Assembly (NCBI GenBank): GCA_009936825.1
Contig: JAACDV010000045.1
Span: 1-19,091, forward strand
DNA: 19,091 nucleotides
Source: Bacteroidota bacterium
GTDB taxonomy: Bacteria; Pseudomonadota; Alphaproteobacteria; Puniceispirillales; Puniceispirillaceae
Direction: 5' to 3'
The translations under genes were made by a program, and so were the position numbers. The notes beneath the pieces were generated by a model. It searched no databases and was not told the DNA's origin. It was given only the letters and a program-made list of their open reading frames with translations. Each line of letters opens with the position of its first letter. The first letter of the stretch is position 1. Of the stretch, positions 1 to 7,560 are shown in pieces.

Positions 1-142
1 TGGCCCGGATTATGAGATGCTGTTTCAGCATATCGCGGATCTTGGCTACACCGCCCCTCTGGGCGCTGAATATCGTCCGACGGGCGGCGATACCGATGCC
101 AGCCTCGGTTGGGTGTCGGATGCGCGGTTTCGGGCGCGTTAG
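1..142 (+). CDS. Hydroxypyruvate isomerase-like protein, C-terminal fragment
   Basis: Only the last 46 codons are in the window, read from base 2 and ending with TAG at 140-142; the start lies upstream. The visible tail has the pattern Asp-Tyr-Glu near its start, then Gly-Tyr...Gly-Ala-Glu-Tyr-Arg-Pro and a closing Leu-Gly-Trp. This resembles the end of the TIM-barrel hydroxypyruvate isomerase family (Hyi/OtnI type), in which a Glu-Tyr-x-Pro segment lies on the last barrel strands. These enzymes interconvert hydroxypyruvate and tartronate semialdehyde, or isomerise related small sugar acids. The fragment is too short to separate true Hyi from other sugar isomerases of the same fold. It points the same way as glk, 127 nt upstream of the glk ATG, but an AT-rich possible control region lies between them, so co-transcription is uncertain. 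Confidence 0.6.
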   Translation, partial: GPDYEMLFQHIADLGYTAPLGAEYRPTGGDTDASLGWVSDARFRAR

Positions 143-170
143 CTATGGCCTCTCCCATTCCAGACCGGTA

Positions 171-232
171 AATTATTCCAAAGGATAATTCCAGGCGCGC
201 CACTTTTTTTGTCGGTAGAATACGACTATAAA
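171..232 (+). promoter_or_regulatory. Possible operator and promoter of glk
   Basis: The 127-nt gap before glk holds an inverted repeat, AATTAT (171-176) and ATAATT (185-190) around an 8-nt centre, with a partly matching CC/GG inside. Downstream are two -10-like hexamers, TAGAAT (216-221) and TATAAA (227-232), but neither has a good -35 box at normal spacing. The layout would suit an activated or repressed promoter for glk. It is short and AT-rich, so chance is possible. Confidence 0.3.
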
Positions 233-269
233 ATGTTCAGCTTTGATGACTTAAAAAGGAAGGCTATTG

Positions 270-1265
270 ATGACGCTTGTTTCGGTTGATATTGGCGGAA
301 CTAACATCCGGTTTGCAACTGTTGCCGAAGATGGTGCGCTGGCGAATCATCGCAGCATGTTATGCGCTGAATTTCCATCGCTCGAAGCTGCCTTTTCCAG
401 CTACTTGGATGTTGAGGGAATTACAATTTCGGCGGCCAGTGTTGCGGTAGCCGGTCCGGTGCAGGGCGATCTTGTCGATGTCACCAACAATCATTGGAGT
501 TTCAGCAAAAGGGCGCTTTTGACCGGGCTGGAATTACAGCACCTGTTGATCGTGAATGATTTCACCGCTCAGGCGCTGGCCCAGACTGACCCTGCCGCGA
601 ATGGGAATTTGGCCATTTTGGACGGCAAATCGGTGGCGAGCGCGCCGCTTCTGGTAATTGGACCGGGGACAGGTCTTGGGGTGTCGGCCTTGATCCCCAT
701 CCAATCCAATTTTCAAACACCCTCTGGTCAATCTTCTTCCAACAAGGCCGATTATATTCCCATTGAGGGCGAGGGTGGGCATGTCAGCTACGCACCGCAG
801 ACCGAGGATGAGATGCGTCTGTTTACAGCGCTGGCGGCGGAATTGCCGTTTGTCGAGGTTGAGCATCTGGTCAGCGGCAACGGGTTGGCGACTATTTACC
901 GGATTATTACCGGCGGCGAAATTAAACCTGCCCCTGAAATTGGTGCGGCGGCGATTAAGGATCGAGGCCGTGAGCGCGATGCGGCGAATATGATGCTTGC
1001 CATTCTGGGGACAGTGATTGCGAATTCGGTTCTGACAATGGGGTGCTGGCGCGGTGTGGTTATCGCTGGCGGTATTGTTGCCCAGCTTCGCCCGCTAATC
1101 GAACAAAGCGATTTTGCCGCGCGGTTTCGTCATCAAGGGACAATGCGTGACCTTCTGGTGGAGGTGCCGGTCTGGCTGTCATTCGATCCGCATGCCGGGG
1201 TTCGCGGCGCGGCCGAAGCCTTTACCAACCCAAATTTGAAGCCCCGGATATTGTCTCGCGCTTAG
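270..1265 (+). CDS. glk: Glucokinase (Glk family)
   Basis: This cytoplasmic enzyme phosphorylates glucose with ATP to glucose-6-phosphate, the substrate of the zwf product encoded nearby. The 331-residue length is close to the E. coli Glk family (about 320). It opens with the phosphate-binding Asp7-x-Gly-Gly-Thr-Asn motif. It carries the catalytic Asn96-Asp97-Phe-Thr-Ala block, the adenosine-side Gly131-x-Gly-Thr-Gly-Leu-Gly segment, the sugar-binding Glu-Gly-Glu-Gly-Gly-His near 166-171, and an Ala-Gly-Gly-Ile-Val motif in the C-terminal lobe. Compared with E. coli there are about 15 extra polar residues just before the Glu-Gly-Glu-Gly-Gly-His loop. The ATG at 270 is chosen over the TTG at 267 because AAGGAAGG (256-263) sits six bases before it. 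The gene converges on the Entner-Doudoroff operon, with 28 nt between stop codons and no clear terminator in that gap. Confidence 0.95.
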   Translation: MTLVSVDIGGTNIRFATVAEDGALANHRSMLCAEFPSLEAAFSSYLDVEGITISAASVAVAGPVQGDLVDVTNNHWSFSKRALLTGLELQHLLIVNDFTAQALAQTDPAANGNLAILDGKSVASAPLLVIGPGTGLGVSALIPIQSNFQTPSGQSSSNKADYIPIEGEGGHVSYAPQTEDEMRLFTALAAELPFVEVEHLVSGNGLATIYRIITGGEIKPAPEIGAAAIKDRGRERDAANMMLAILGTVIANSVLTMGCWRGVVIAGGIVAQLRPLIEQSDFAARFRHQGTMRDLLVEVPVWLSFDPHAGVRGAAEAFTNPNLKPRILSRA

Positions 1266-1293
1266 GGCATGAGTTTCAGCCCCGCTCTTGGAA

Positions 1294-2487
1294 TTAGCCC
1301 AACTCTTGCTGCACATGAAGCACATGCATGCACGCTCCAATGGTGTGGTAGTCAACCTTGCCAGCAGGTGACTTAAAGGGTTCAATCCAATCTCCTTTGC
1401 GTGAGACAATGCGATACCATGCGCCGTGATTGTGGTCGACCAGATGGTCCCATGACCATTCCCACAGCCGTTGATAGTCGGCGCGGTAACGTGCATCGCC
1501 GGTGATGCTAAACAGCTGCCATGCGGCGGCAATAGCTTCGGCCTGCACCCAAAAATATTTATGCGCATCGGCAAATTTACCATCGGGGGCATAGCCATAG
1601 ACGAGACCACCATGCTGGGCATCCCATCCACGTTCCATCGCAATATTAAAAAGTGCGCGCGCACGGTCCACATGCCAGTCAGCGGCGCGATGCGCGTCCA
1701 ACTGCAATAGCAGCTTTGCCCATTCAACCTGATGCCCGGGCTGGAATCCCCATGGCTTAAACAGATCATCCGGCCTGTCGATATTATAGGTCCAGTCGGC
1801 CTGCCAGTTGGCGCTATAATGCTCCCAGACTTGCCCGCCTGCATGATCGGCCAGCACCAATGTGAACTGTTTGGCGACAAGATCGGCGCGGTCCAGATAC
1901 CGCACATTGCCGGTGGCCTCAAATGCAGCCAGCAGTGCCTCAACCGCGTGCATGTTGGCGTTTTGCCCGCGATAATCGGAAAGGGTTTCGAGGCTGGCGT
2001 CACGCTCATCGGCATAGGCATTATGCGCGGGCTCCCAGAATAAGCTCTCCAGCAAATCCCAGCTTTCATCAATCAGGTGCCCGGCCCCGTCAAGCCCAAG
2101 GCGCGTTCCCCAAGCCGCGGCCAGCATTACAAAAGCATGTCCGTACGCCATCGCCCGCCCATCATCAATTGCCTCGCCGCTGCGTTGCCACAAAAAATGC
2201 CCGTTGGGATGACGATGGTGGCTCTCCAGATAGGCCAGCCCATGCGCCGCCCAGCCACGGTAATGCGGCGCACCGGTCAAAAGATGCGCGTTGGCATAAT
2301 TGAAAACAAAGCGGGTGCTGCTGACCAGATGACGTGTTTCGGTGTCATAAATGCTGCCATCATCGAGGAAATGTTGGAAAAACCCGCCCTTTGCATCAAA
2401 TACATTGGGCTCATAGAAGGCCAGAATATCGGCGATATGACTTTGCAGAAAATCGGGGGATTCAAAATCAGGATAAATCTTCGACAT
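1294..2487 (-). CDS. AGE-family sugar epimerase/isomerase (mannose isomerase-like)
   Basis: A 397-residue member of the N-acylglucosamine 2-epimerase superfamily, an (alpha/alpha)6 barrel. The family includes N-acylglucosamine 2-epimerase, mannose 2-epimerase, cellobiose epimerase and the YihS-type aldose-ketose isomerases. The residues expected for catalysis are present: Arg59, His180 in Asn-x-Asn-Met-His-Ala-Val-Glu, His252 in Pro-Gly-His-Gln-Val-Glu-Trp, and His381 in Asp-Tyr-His-Thr. Their spacing resembles the Arg/His/His/His set of YihS-like mannose isomerases. No signal peptide is seen, so it should be cytoplasmic. It is the last gene of the minus-strand operon, 43 nt after the Gfo/Idh/MocA gene, with an AGGA Shine-Dalgarno before the ATG at 2487. 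The context suggests it turns mannose, or another sugar, into fructose or glucose for central metabolism. The exact substrate cannot be read from sequence. Confidence 0.85.
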   Translation of the reverse strand: MSKIYPDFESPDFLQSHIADILAFYEPNVFDAKGGFFQHFLDDGSIYDTETRHLVSSTRFVFNYANAHLLTGAPHYRGWAAHGLAYLESHHRHPNGHFLWQRSGEAIDDGRAMAYGHAFVMLAAAWGTRLGLDGAGHLIDESWDLLESLFWEPAHNAYADERDASLETLSDYRGQNANMHAVEALLAAFEATGNVRYLDRADLVAKQFTLVLADHAGGQVWEHYSANWQADWTYNIDRPDDLFKPWGFQPGHQVEWAKLLLQLDAHRAADWHVDRARALFNIAMERGWDAQHGGLVYGYAPDGKFADAHKYFWVQAEAIAAAWQLFSITGDARYRADYQRLWEWSWDHLVDHNHGAWYRIVSRKGDWIEPFKSPAGKVDYHTIGACMHVLHVQQELG

Positions 2488-2530
2488 GGTGTCCTAACGC
2501 CTAATGTTCTCTCGATGTAAATTTTGAAAT

Positions 2531-3463
2531 TTAGAGATTTCCGCGCAGTTTGATAAGGGTTTCGGTGACAATGCGGGATATTTTGAAATCGGGCTTGGAG
2601 TCCATCTGGATGGCACTGACAACATTTTCTATCATAATCTGATACTGATTGCAGGCAGGAAAGCTAATGCGCTCATCCTCGCCAAGAACGCCTCTGTTCA
2701 GGCTGGCGGTGGCAACCGCCCCCGGATTGAACGGAATATCAAGTCGCGCATATCCTTTAGTGCCAGCCAACTGCAGCGATTGTATGGGACCTGCATTGCT
2801 GGCCACGGTAAACGTCAGATGCTGGTTATCTGGCCAGATCAACAGGCCGGATACCATGCAGTCCACATCATGCGCGGGGTCCAAAACAACAACAGATTGC
2901 AATGATTGCGGAGCAGTAGTGCCAAAAATCAGTATTCCGGCCATCACGGCATAACAACCGATATCAAGAAGTGGCCCGCCGCCAAACGCAGCAAAATTGC
3001 GGATATTGCCCGGTTCACGCTCCGGGTAGGTGAAGGCTGTATGAAGTACGCTTTTGTGTCCCAAATCCACATTAGCAATCCAGTCCCACTGTGGATGGTG
3101 CCGGATCATGTAGGCCTCATAAAAATACTTGCCGCTGGCCTTTGTCGCTGCTTCTAATTTATCCAAATCAGCCATGCTATAGGCAGCAGGTTTTTCACAC
3201 AGAACGTGTTTGCCGGCCTGAAGTGCCCGCACTGACCACGGAACATGAAGATGATTTGGAAGGGGATTATAGATTATATCAATGTCAGGATTGGCTAGAA
3301 CTGCGGCGTAATCGGTTTGCAATACATCGGTATAAATCGGATCGGTTGAGGGGACGGATGGATCGCGCCGTCCGAGTTGGATAAGGTCATGCCCTGCCGC
3401 TCTGATAGCAGGTATCACCTGATTTCGGCTGATTTTGGCATCACCAAGAATTCCGAATTTCAT
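2531..3463 (-). CDS. Gfo/Idh/MocA-family NAD(P)-dependent sugar oxidoreductase
   Basis: A 310-residue protein with an N-terminal Rossmann fold (Gly4-Ile-Leu-Gly7) and the family's Glu90-Lys91-Pro92 signature, where the lysine is the usual catalytic residue. The C-terminal domain has Gly-Gly-Gly-Pro-Leu-Leu-Asp167-Ile-Gly-Cys-Tyr171, where Asp and Tyr sit in the active-site helix. The Asp-x-Gly-Cys-Tyr form is typical of the branch holding NADP-dependent aldose dehydrogenases, dihydrodiol dehydrogenase, 1,5-anhydrofructose reductase and glucose-fructose oxidoreductase, rather than inositol dehydrogenase. There is no Tat or Sec signal, unlike periplasmic Zymomonas glucose-fructose oxidoreductase. 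ATG 3463 is chosen over the TTG at 3481 because GAGGA lies just before it. It sits between eda and the AGE-family gene, so a role in oxidising or reducing a sugar that feeds the Entner-Doudoroff route is likely but unproven. Confidence 0.82.
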   Translation of the reverse strand: MKFGILGDAKISRNQVIPAIRAAGHDLIQLGRRDPSVPSTDPIYTDVLQTDYAAVLANPDIDIIYNPLPNHLHVPWSVRALQAGKHVLCEKPAAYSMADLDKLEAATKASGKYFYEAYMIRHHPQWDWIANVDLGHKSVLHTAFTYPEREPGNIRNFAAFGGGPLLDIGCYAVMAGILIFGTTAPQSLQSVVVLDPAHDVDCMVSGLLIWPDNQHLTFTVASNAGPIQSLQLAGTKGYARLDIPFNPGAVATASLNRGVLGEDERISFPACNQYQIMIENVVSAIQMDSKPDFKISRIVTETLIKLRGNL

Positions 3464-3515
3464 CGTGGCGTCCTCATTCAACGCGAAACAAGACCCATAC
3501 TTGAGAGACCTGCAC

Positions 3516-4136
3516 TTAAAGGGTGGCGGCCTCGGCAGCGCGTTTGGTTATGCCAGCAAAATCACCTTCGGCAATCATCGTCTGCGGCGCAATCCAGCTT
3601 CCCCCAACACACGGCACATTGGCAAGCGAAAGCCATTCTGGCGCATTCGCCAGCGTAATGCCGCCGGTCGGACAGACGCGCACATTAGCAAGCGGGCTGA
3701 TCAGCGATTTAACAAAAGAAGGCCCTCCAGCCGCCATCGCGGGGAAAAATTTTATCGTGTTAAACCCGGCATCATTCAACCGCATAATTTCGGAAACGCT
3801 GGCCGCGCCCGGCAGCAACGCTGCCCCGGCAGTCCTTGCGCCCTCGATAACAGCATCGGTGGTTCCGGGCGAAACCAGAAAGCTGGCACCTGCATCGGTG
3901 GCTTTTTTGGCAAGCTGGGCGCTGACAACCGTGCCAGCACCAACAGTAATGTCGGGGCAGGTATCGGCCACTGCTCGAATGGCATCCAGTGCTGCGGATG
4001 TGCGAAGGGTGATTTCGATGGTCTTAATGCCGCCCGCAAGCAGCGCTTTCGCGAGCGGCACTGCCTGTTCGTGCGAGTCAATTACGATTACCGGCATGAC
4101 TTTGCCTATTGCCAGAATGTCATCGATCATTTTCAT
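3516..4136 (-). CDS. eda: 2-dehydro-3-deoxy-6-phosphogluconate (KDPG) aldolase
   Basis: Eda splits KDPG into pyruvate and glyceraldehyde-3-phosphate, the last step specific to the Entner-Doudoroff pathway. The 206-residue class I aldolase shows Glu41 and Arg45 in Ile-Glu-Ile-Thr-Leu-Arg-Thr, the Gly-Ala-Gly-Thr-Val phosphate-site strand (66-70), and the Schiff-base Lys129 in Ile-Lys-Phe-Phe-Pro-Ala. The late Pro-Thr-Gly-Gly-Ile phosphate loop is also present. Length and order match the E. coli enzyme (213 residues). Start ATG 4136 is supported by AAGGAG eight bases upstream; the open frame runs on to 4235 but that part overlaps edd and does not look like Eda. It follows edd by 31 nt. The glyceraldehyde-3-phosphate produced is the substrate of the gap product at the head of the same operon. 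Confidence 0.96.
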   Translation of the reverse strand: MKMIDDILAIGKVMPVIVIDSHEQAVPLAKALLAGGIKTIEITLRTSAALDAIRAVADTCPDITVGAGTVVSAQLAKKATDAGASFLVSPGTTDAVIEGARTAGAALLPGAASVSEIMRLNDAGFNTIKFFPAMAAGGPSFVKSLISPLANVRVCPTGGITLANAPEWLSLANVPCVGGSWIAPQTMIAEGDFAGITKRAAEAATL

Positions 4137-4167
4137 TGGGGTTTCTCCTTGATCTGGCAGGGGTTTT

Positions 4168-5997
4168 TTACAGGCCGCCGCCGCGTTCAGCAGACAGGGA
4201 AGCGGCGCGGATAGTAGAAAATAACGGGCGCGCAAAGCCGCGCTGCGGCGCTAGATTTGTAAGGCTACTATCCGGCCTGTTATCCAGATCGCCGGCAACC
4301 ATCAGGCTGCCATTGTTGGCGTCTAGGGTAATTATATCACCGTCGATCAAGCGCCCAATGCGCCCCCCCGAAACGGCCTCAGGAGTGACATGAATGGCAG
4401 CAGGCACGTTGCCCGATGCGCCCGACATACGCCCGTCAGTCACCAGCGCAACGGCAAATCCCTGATCCTGTAAATTGGCCAGCATCGGGGTCAGGCTGTG
4501 AAGCTCCGGCATGCCGGTGGCCTGCGGGCCCTGACCGCGAACAACGACGATGACATCGCGGTTCAAGTCCCCGGCAGCATAGGCGGCCTTAACTGACGCC
4601 TCATCATGAAAAATGGCTGCAGGTGCGCTGATCACATGGCGATCCTCCCTGACGGCAGAAATCTTGATAACCGCTTTGCCGAAATTGCCATCCAGCATCC
4701 GTAGCCCGCCATTAGGCGCATGCGGGTTTTGAACGGAGCGCAAAATGTCAGTATCCAGTGAAGTCATCGGTGCGTCACGCCAGGAAAGTCCAGCATCATC
4801 AAGCGCCGGATCGCGCGTATAATCGCTAAGATTATCCCCATATACGGTTTCTGCACTGCCATCCAGAAGACCGGCGTTCAGCAATTCGCGAATGACAAAC
4901 CCCATCCCCCCAGCCGCATGAAAATGGTTCACATCGGCTTCGCCATTTGGATAAACGCGGGCCAGTAATGGTGTCACCTCGGATAAATCGGCAAAATCCT
5001 GCCATGTCAGTGTGATTCCAGCCGCCGCCGCCATCGCCGGAAGATGCAGTGTATGGTTGGTTGATCCACCGGTTGCGTGAAGTCCGATAATGGCATTCAC
5101 AAAGCTTCGCTCATCTAGCATCCGGCCAATCGGGCGCGGGTTAACCGAGGCTCTGGAAATGGCAATCGCACGGTGCGTCGCACCAACGGTCAGCGCATGC
5201 CGCAAATCATCTTGCGGATTAACAAAAGCGGCCCCGGGCAGGTGCAGGCCCATCACTTCCATCAGCATTTGGTTCGAATTGGCGGTGCCGTAAAAAGTAC
5301 AGGTTCCCGGGCCGTGATAGGCCGCAACTTCTGATTTCAGCAGGTCAGCGCGGGTTGCCTCGCCGCGGGCAAAAGCTTTGCGGACATCCGCTTTTTGTGA
5401 ATTGGGAATGCCGCTTGTCATCGGGCCGGCCGGAACAAAAATCACCGGAAGATGACCGAATGACAGCGCGCCAATTACCAGCCCCGGAACAATCTTATCG
5501 CAAACACCAAGGCAGATTGCTGCATCATAAACGCCGTGCGATAGCCCGATGGCGGTGGCCATGGCAATGACATCACGGCTCATCAATGACAGCTCCATCC
5601 CGGGTCTGCCTTGCGTTACACCATCACACATCGCTGGAACGCCGCCCGCAACCTGGGCGGTACCGCCAGCACTTCGTGCTGCTGCGCGAATAATCTGTGG
5701 ATAGGATTCAAAAGGCTGATGCGCGGACAGCATGTCATTATAGGCGGTAATGATGCCGATATTCGGCACAATACCGGGCGCATCTTTTTGATCATTCTCA
5801 CCCGTCAGAATTGCGTCCTGATCAGGTCCGGCGGCCGCTGCGGCATGAGCCATGTTTGAGCAGGAAACCTGACGGCGGTCACTATCGGGTGACACTTCCA
5901 TATTCTCGATATCTTCAAGATAGGTGCTGCGGGCAACTTGGCTGCGCACACGGATTCGCTCGGTCACGCTGGCAACAGTGTCATGAAGCTGGCTCAT
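4168..5997 (-). CDS. edd: 6-phosphogluconate dehydratase
   Basis: Edd dehydrates 6-phosphogluconate to KDPG and needs an iron-sulfur cluster. The 609-residue protein belongs to the IlvD/Edd family. It has the early Thr-Ala-Tyr-Asn-Asp-Met-Leu-Ser-Ala-His block near residue 85, and three candidate cluster cysteines: in Pro-Ala-Met-Cys-Asp-Gly-Val (about 124), in Leu-Gly-Val-Cys-Asp-Lys-Ile-Val-Pro-Gly (about 166), and in Pro-Gly-Thr-Cys-Thr-Phe-Tyr-Gly-Thr-Ala-Asn-Ser further on. Asp-Lys-Ile-Val-Pro-Gly and the length favour Edd over dihydroxy-acid dehydratase (about 560 residues), as does the neighbouring eda. ATG 5997 has AGAGGA seven bases upstream; the TTG at 6003 would sit too close to that site. 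It is third in the operon, 52 nt after zwf. Confidence 0.96.
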   Translation of the reverse strand: MSQLHDTVASVTERIRVRSQVARSTYLEDIENMEVSPDSDRRQVSCSNMAHAAAAAGPDQDAILTGENDQKDAPGIVPNIGIITAYNDMLSAHQPFESYPQIIRAAARSAGGTAQVAGGVPAMCDGVTQGRPGMELSLMSRDVIAMATAIGLSHGVYDAAICLGVCDKIVPGLVIGALSFGHLPVIFVPAGPMTSGIPNSQKADVRKAFARGEATRADLLKSEVAAYHGPGTCTFYGTANSNQMLMEVMGLHLPGAAFVNPQDDLRHALTVGATHRAIAISRASVNPRPIGRMLDERSFVNAIIGLHATGGSTNHTLHLPAMAAAAGITLTWQDFADLSEVTPLLARVYPNGEADVNHFHAAGGMGFVIRELLNAGLLDGSAETVYGDNLSDYTRDPALDDAGLSWRDAPMTSLDTDILRSVQNPHAPNGGLRMLDGNFGKAVIKISAVREDRHVISAPAAIFHDEASVKAAYAAGDLNRDVIVVVRGQGPQATGMPELHSLTPMLANLQDQGFAVALVTDGRMSGASGNVPAAIHVTPEAVSGGRIGRLIDGDIITLDANNGSLMVAGDLDNRPDSSLTNLAPQRGFARPLFSTIRAASLSAERGGGL

Positions 5998-6049
5998 CTG
6001 CAAATCCTCTTTTAGGTGTTCTGCCCAAGTGTTGGCGAGTTATCATACC

Positions 6050-7510
6050 CTAATCATCATAGGGGTCGATCCAGGCATGGCCTTCATGTGCGGCCAAATT
6101 ATCGGGCGGACCCATCGTGCCGGATCTGTATAACGCCGGTGTTTTGTTAAACCCTAGAACCGGATCGATGATATCCCATGCGGCAAACACTTCATCGCGG
6201 CGCATGAATAAAGTCTGGTTGCCACGCGCAGTATCCATTAACAACCGCTCATAGGCATCGGGAAGACGGTCCTCAAACATATCATCAAAACTCAGATTAA
6301 GCTCGGATGGAAATAATCTCATACCGCCGGGGCCGGGTTGTTTTGATATCATTTGAAGGCGTAGTCCCTCGCTTGGCTGGAGGCGGATAATCAGCCGGTT
6401 GGGGGGCGTTTCAATCGCGCTACCACCATTGCGGTGAAAAACATCATGCGGTCGCTGTTTGAAGGTAATCACAATTTCAGATGCGCGCCGCGCCAATTCT
6501 TTGCCGGTGCGGATATAAAAAGGAACGCCAGCCCAGCGCCAGTTATCAACAGCCAATCGCATCGCAGCATATGTTTCAGTGTTGGAGTTGCGGCCCAACT
6601 CCGAGGCATATTCCTGATACTGGCCGCACATGATATCGTCAGTTTGCAACGGGCGAATGGCACGAAGAACGCGCAGTTTTTCGTCGCGCACCTGATCGGC
6701 ATCAAAAAATGCGGGAGGTTCCATCGCCACCAAACAAACAAGCTGCAACAGGTGGTTCTGGATCATGTCGCGGATGGCACCGTAGGAATCATAATAATCC
6801 GCCCGATTGCCAACACCGACGGTTTCAGCAACGGTGATCTGGACATGATCGATGTAGTTATTATTCCACTGTGTCTCAAAAATCACGTTGGCAAAGCGCA
6901 ACGCCATAAGGTTTTGCACGGTTTCTTTGCCGAGATAGTGATCAATCCGGTAAATTTGGCTTTCGTCGAAAATCTCGGCAAGCTCGGCATTGATTGCACG
7001 GCTGGATTTGCCGTCATGGCCCAGCGGCTTTTCCACCACAAGGCGGGCCTGCTTACCGGTCAATCCGGCATCGCGAAGAAGTTTGGTTGCTGCCCCAAAA
7101 AGGCTTGGCGCTATTGCCAGATAAAAGATCGTTGGTCGCGCGTCATCGGCGCGCAATTTTATGAAAGCAGCCAGATCGGTGCTTCCAGAGCCGCTTACTA
7201 CATCAAGAGTAATGACGTCGATGATTTCCAGAAACCTGTCCCAACTGGCATCATCCGCCGATCCATCGGTAAAGCAGGCCTCGCAGAAAGGGAGAAGTCG
7301 GGCGGCAAAGGCGTCCTTGTCAATCGCATGACGCGAGGCAGCAGCAATGCGAAAATCAGCGGTGATTTGCCCGTCAAGATACCGCCAGAAAAGCGCTGGA
7401 AAAATCTTGCGCAAAGCCAGATCGCCAGTACCGCCAATAATCACATAATCACTTGAAGGCAGAACCGAAGCCGCTGGCGCGTCCCTGTTAGTCTCTGACT
7501 TTATGGTCAT
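6050..7510 (-). CDS. zwf: Glucose-6-phosphate 1-dehydrogenase
   Basis: Zwf oxidises glucose-6-phosphate to 6-phosphogluconolactone with NAD(P)+, the entry step to the Entner-Doudoroff and oxidative pentose phosphate routes. The 486-residue length is normal. Visible signatures are the dinucleotide-binding Gly26-Gly-Thr-Gly-Asp-Leu31 followed by Arg-Lys, Glu160-Lys-Pro-Leu-Gly164, and the diagnostic active site Arg188-Ile-Asp-His-Tyr-Leu-Gly-Lys-Glu196, where His191 is the family's catalytic region. A C-terminal Arg-Thr-Gly-Lys-Glu segment contributes to the substrate pocket in this family. The ATG at 7510 has AGGAG seven bases upstream. It lies 50 nt after gap and 52 nt before edd. No pgl (6-phosphogluconolactonase) gene follows it, although pgl is a common neighbour of zwf. 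Confidence 0.97.
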   Translation of the reverse strand: MTIKSETNRDAPAASVLPSSDYVIIGGTGDLALRKIFPALFWRYLDGQITADFRIAAASRHAIDKDAFAARLLPFCEACFTDGSADDASWDRFLEIIDVITLDVVSGSGSTDLAAFIKLRADDARPTIFYLAIAPSLFGAATKLLRDAGLTGKQARLVVEKPLGHDGKSSRAINAELAEIFDESQIYRIDHYLGKETVQNLMALRFANVIFETQWNNNYIDHVQITVAETVGVGNRADYYDSYGAIRDMIQNHLLQLVCLVAMEPPAFFDADQVRDEKLRVLRAIRPLQTDDIMCGQYQEYASELGRNSNTETYAAMRLAVDNWRWAGVPFYIRTGKELARRASEIVITFKQRPHDVFHRNGGSAIETPPNRLIIRLQPSEGLRLQMISKQPGPGGMRLFPSELNLSFDDMFEDRLPDAYERLLMDTARGNQTLFMRRDEVFAAWDIIDPVLGFNKTPALYRSGTMGPPDNLAAHEGHAWIDPYDD

Positions 7511-7560
7511 CTAAAGCTCCTGCCCATTTTGACAGCTGGCCGATGCGCCATCACTGTGCG

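Noticed and set aside
191..210. GGCGCGCC followed by seven T as a terminator of the upstream isomerase gene
   Set aside because: The palindrome has no loop and cannot form a useful stem, so the T run alone is not enough.
1266..1293. GGGC...GCCC as a bidirectional terminator between glk and the AGE-family gene
   Set aside because: The stem is only four pairs with a long loop and there is no T run on either strand.
1179..2072. A 297-codon minus-strand frame overlapping glk and the AGE-family gene
   Set aside because: It lies in another frame of the AGE-family gene and is rich in Trp, Met, Ser and Pro in a way typical of shadow frames.
3435..4214. A 259-codon plus-strand frame opposite eda
   Set aside because: Antisense to eda with a composition heavy in Arg, Gly and Asn and no recognisable motif.
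4168..5997. Dihydroxy-acid dehydratase (IlvD) instead of Edd
   Set aside because: Length, the Cys-Asp-Lys-Ile-Val-Pro-Gly motif and the adjacent eda and zwf favour 6-phosphogluconate dehydratase.
6434..7456. A 340-codon open frame on the plus strand opposite zwf
   Set aside because: It is antisense to a clear zwf, shows no recognisable family and no ribosome site; its length reflects the base composition of the zwf strand.
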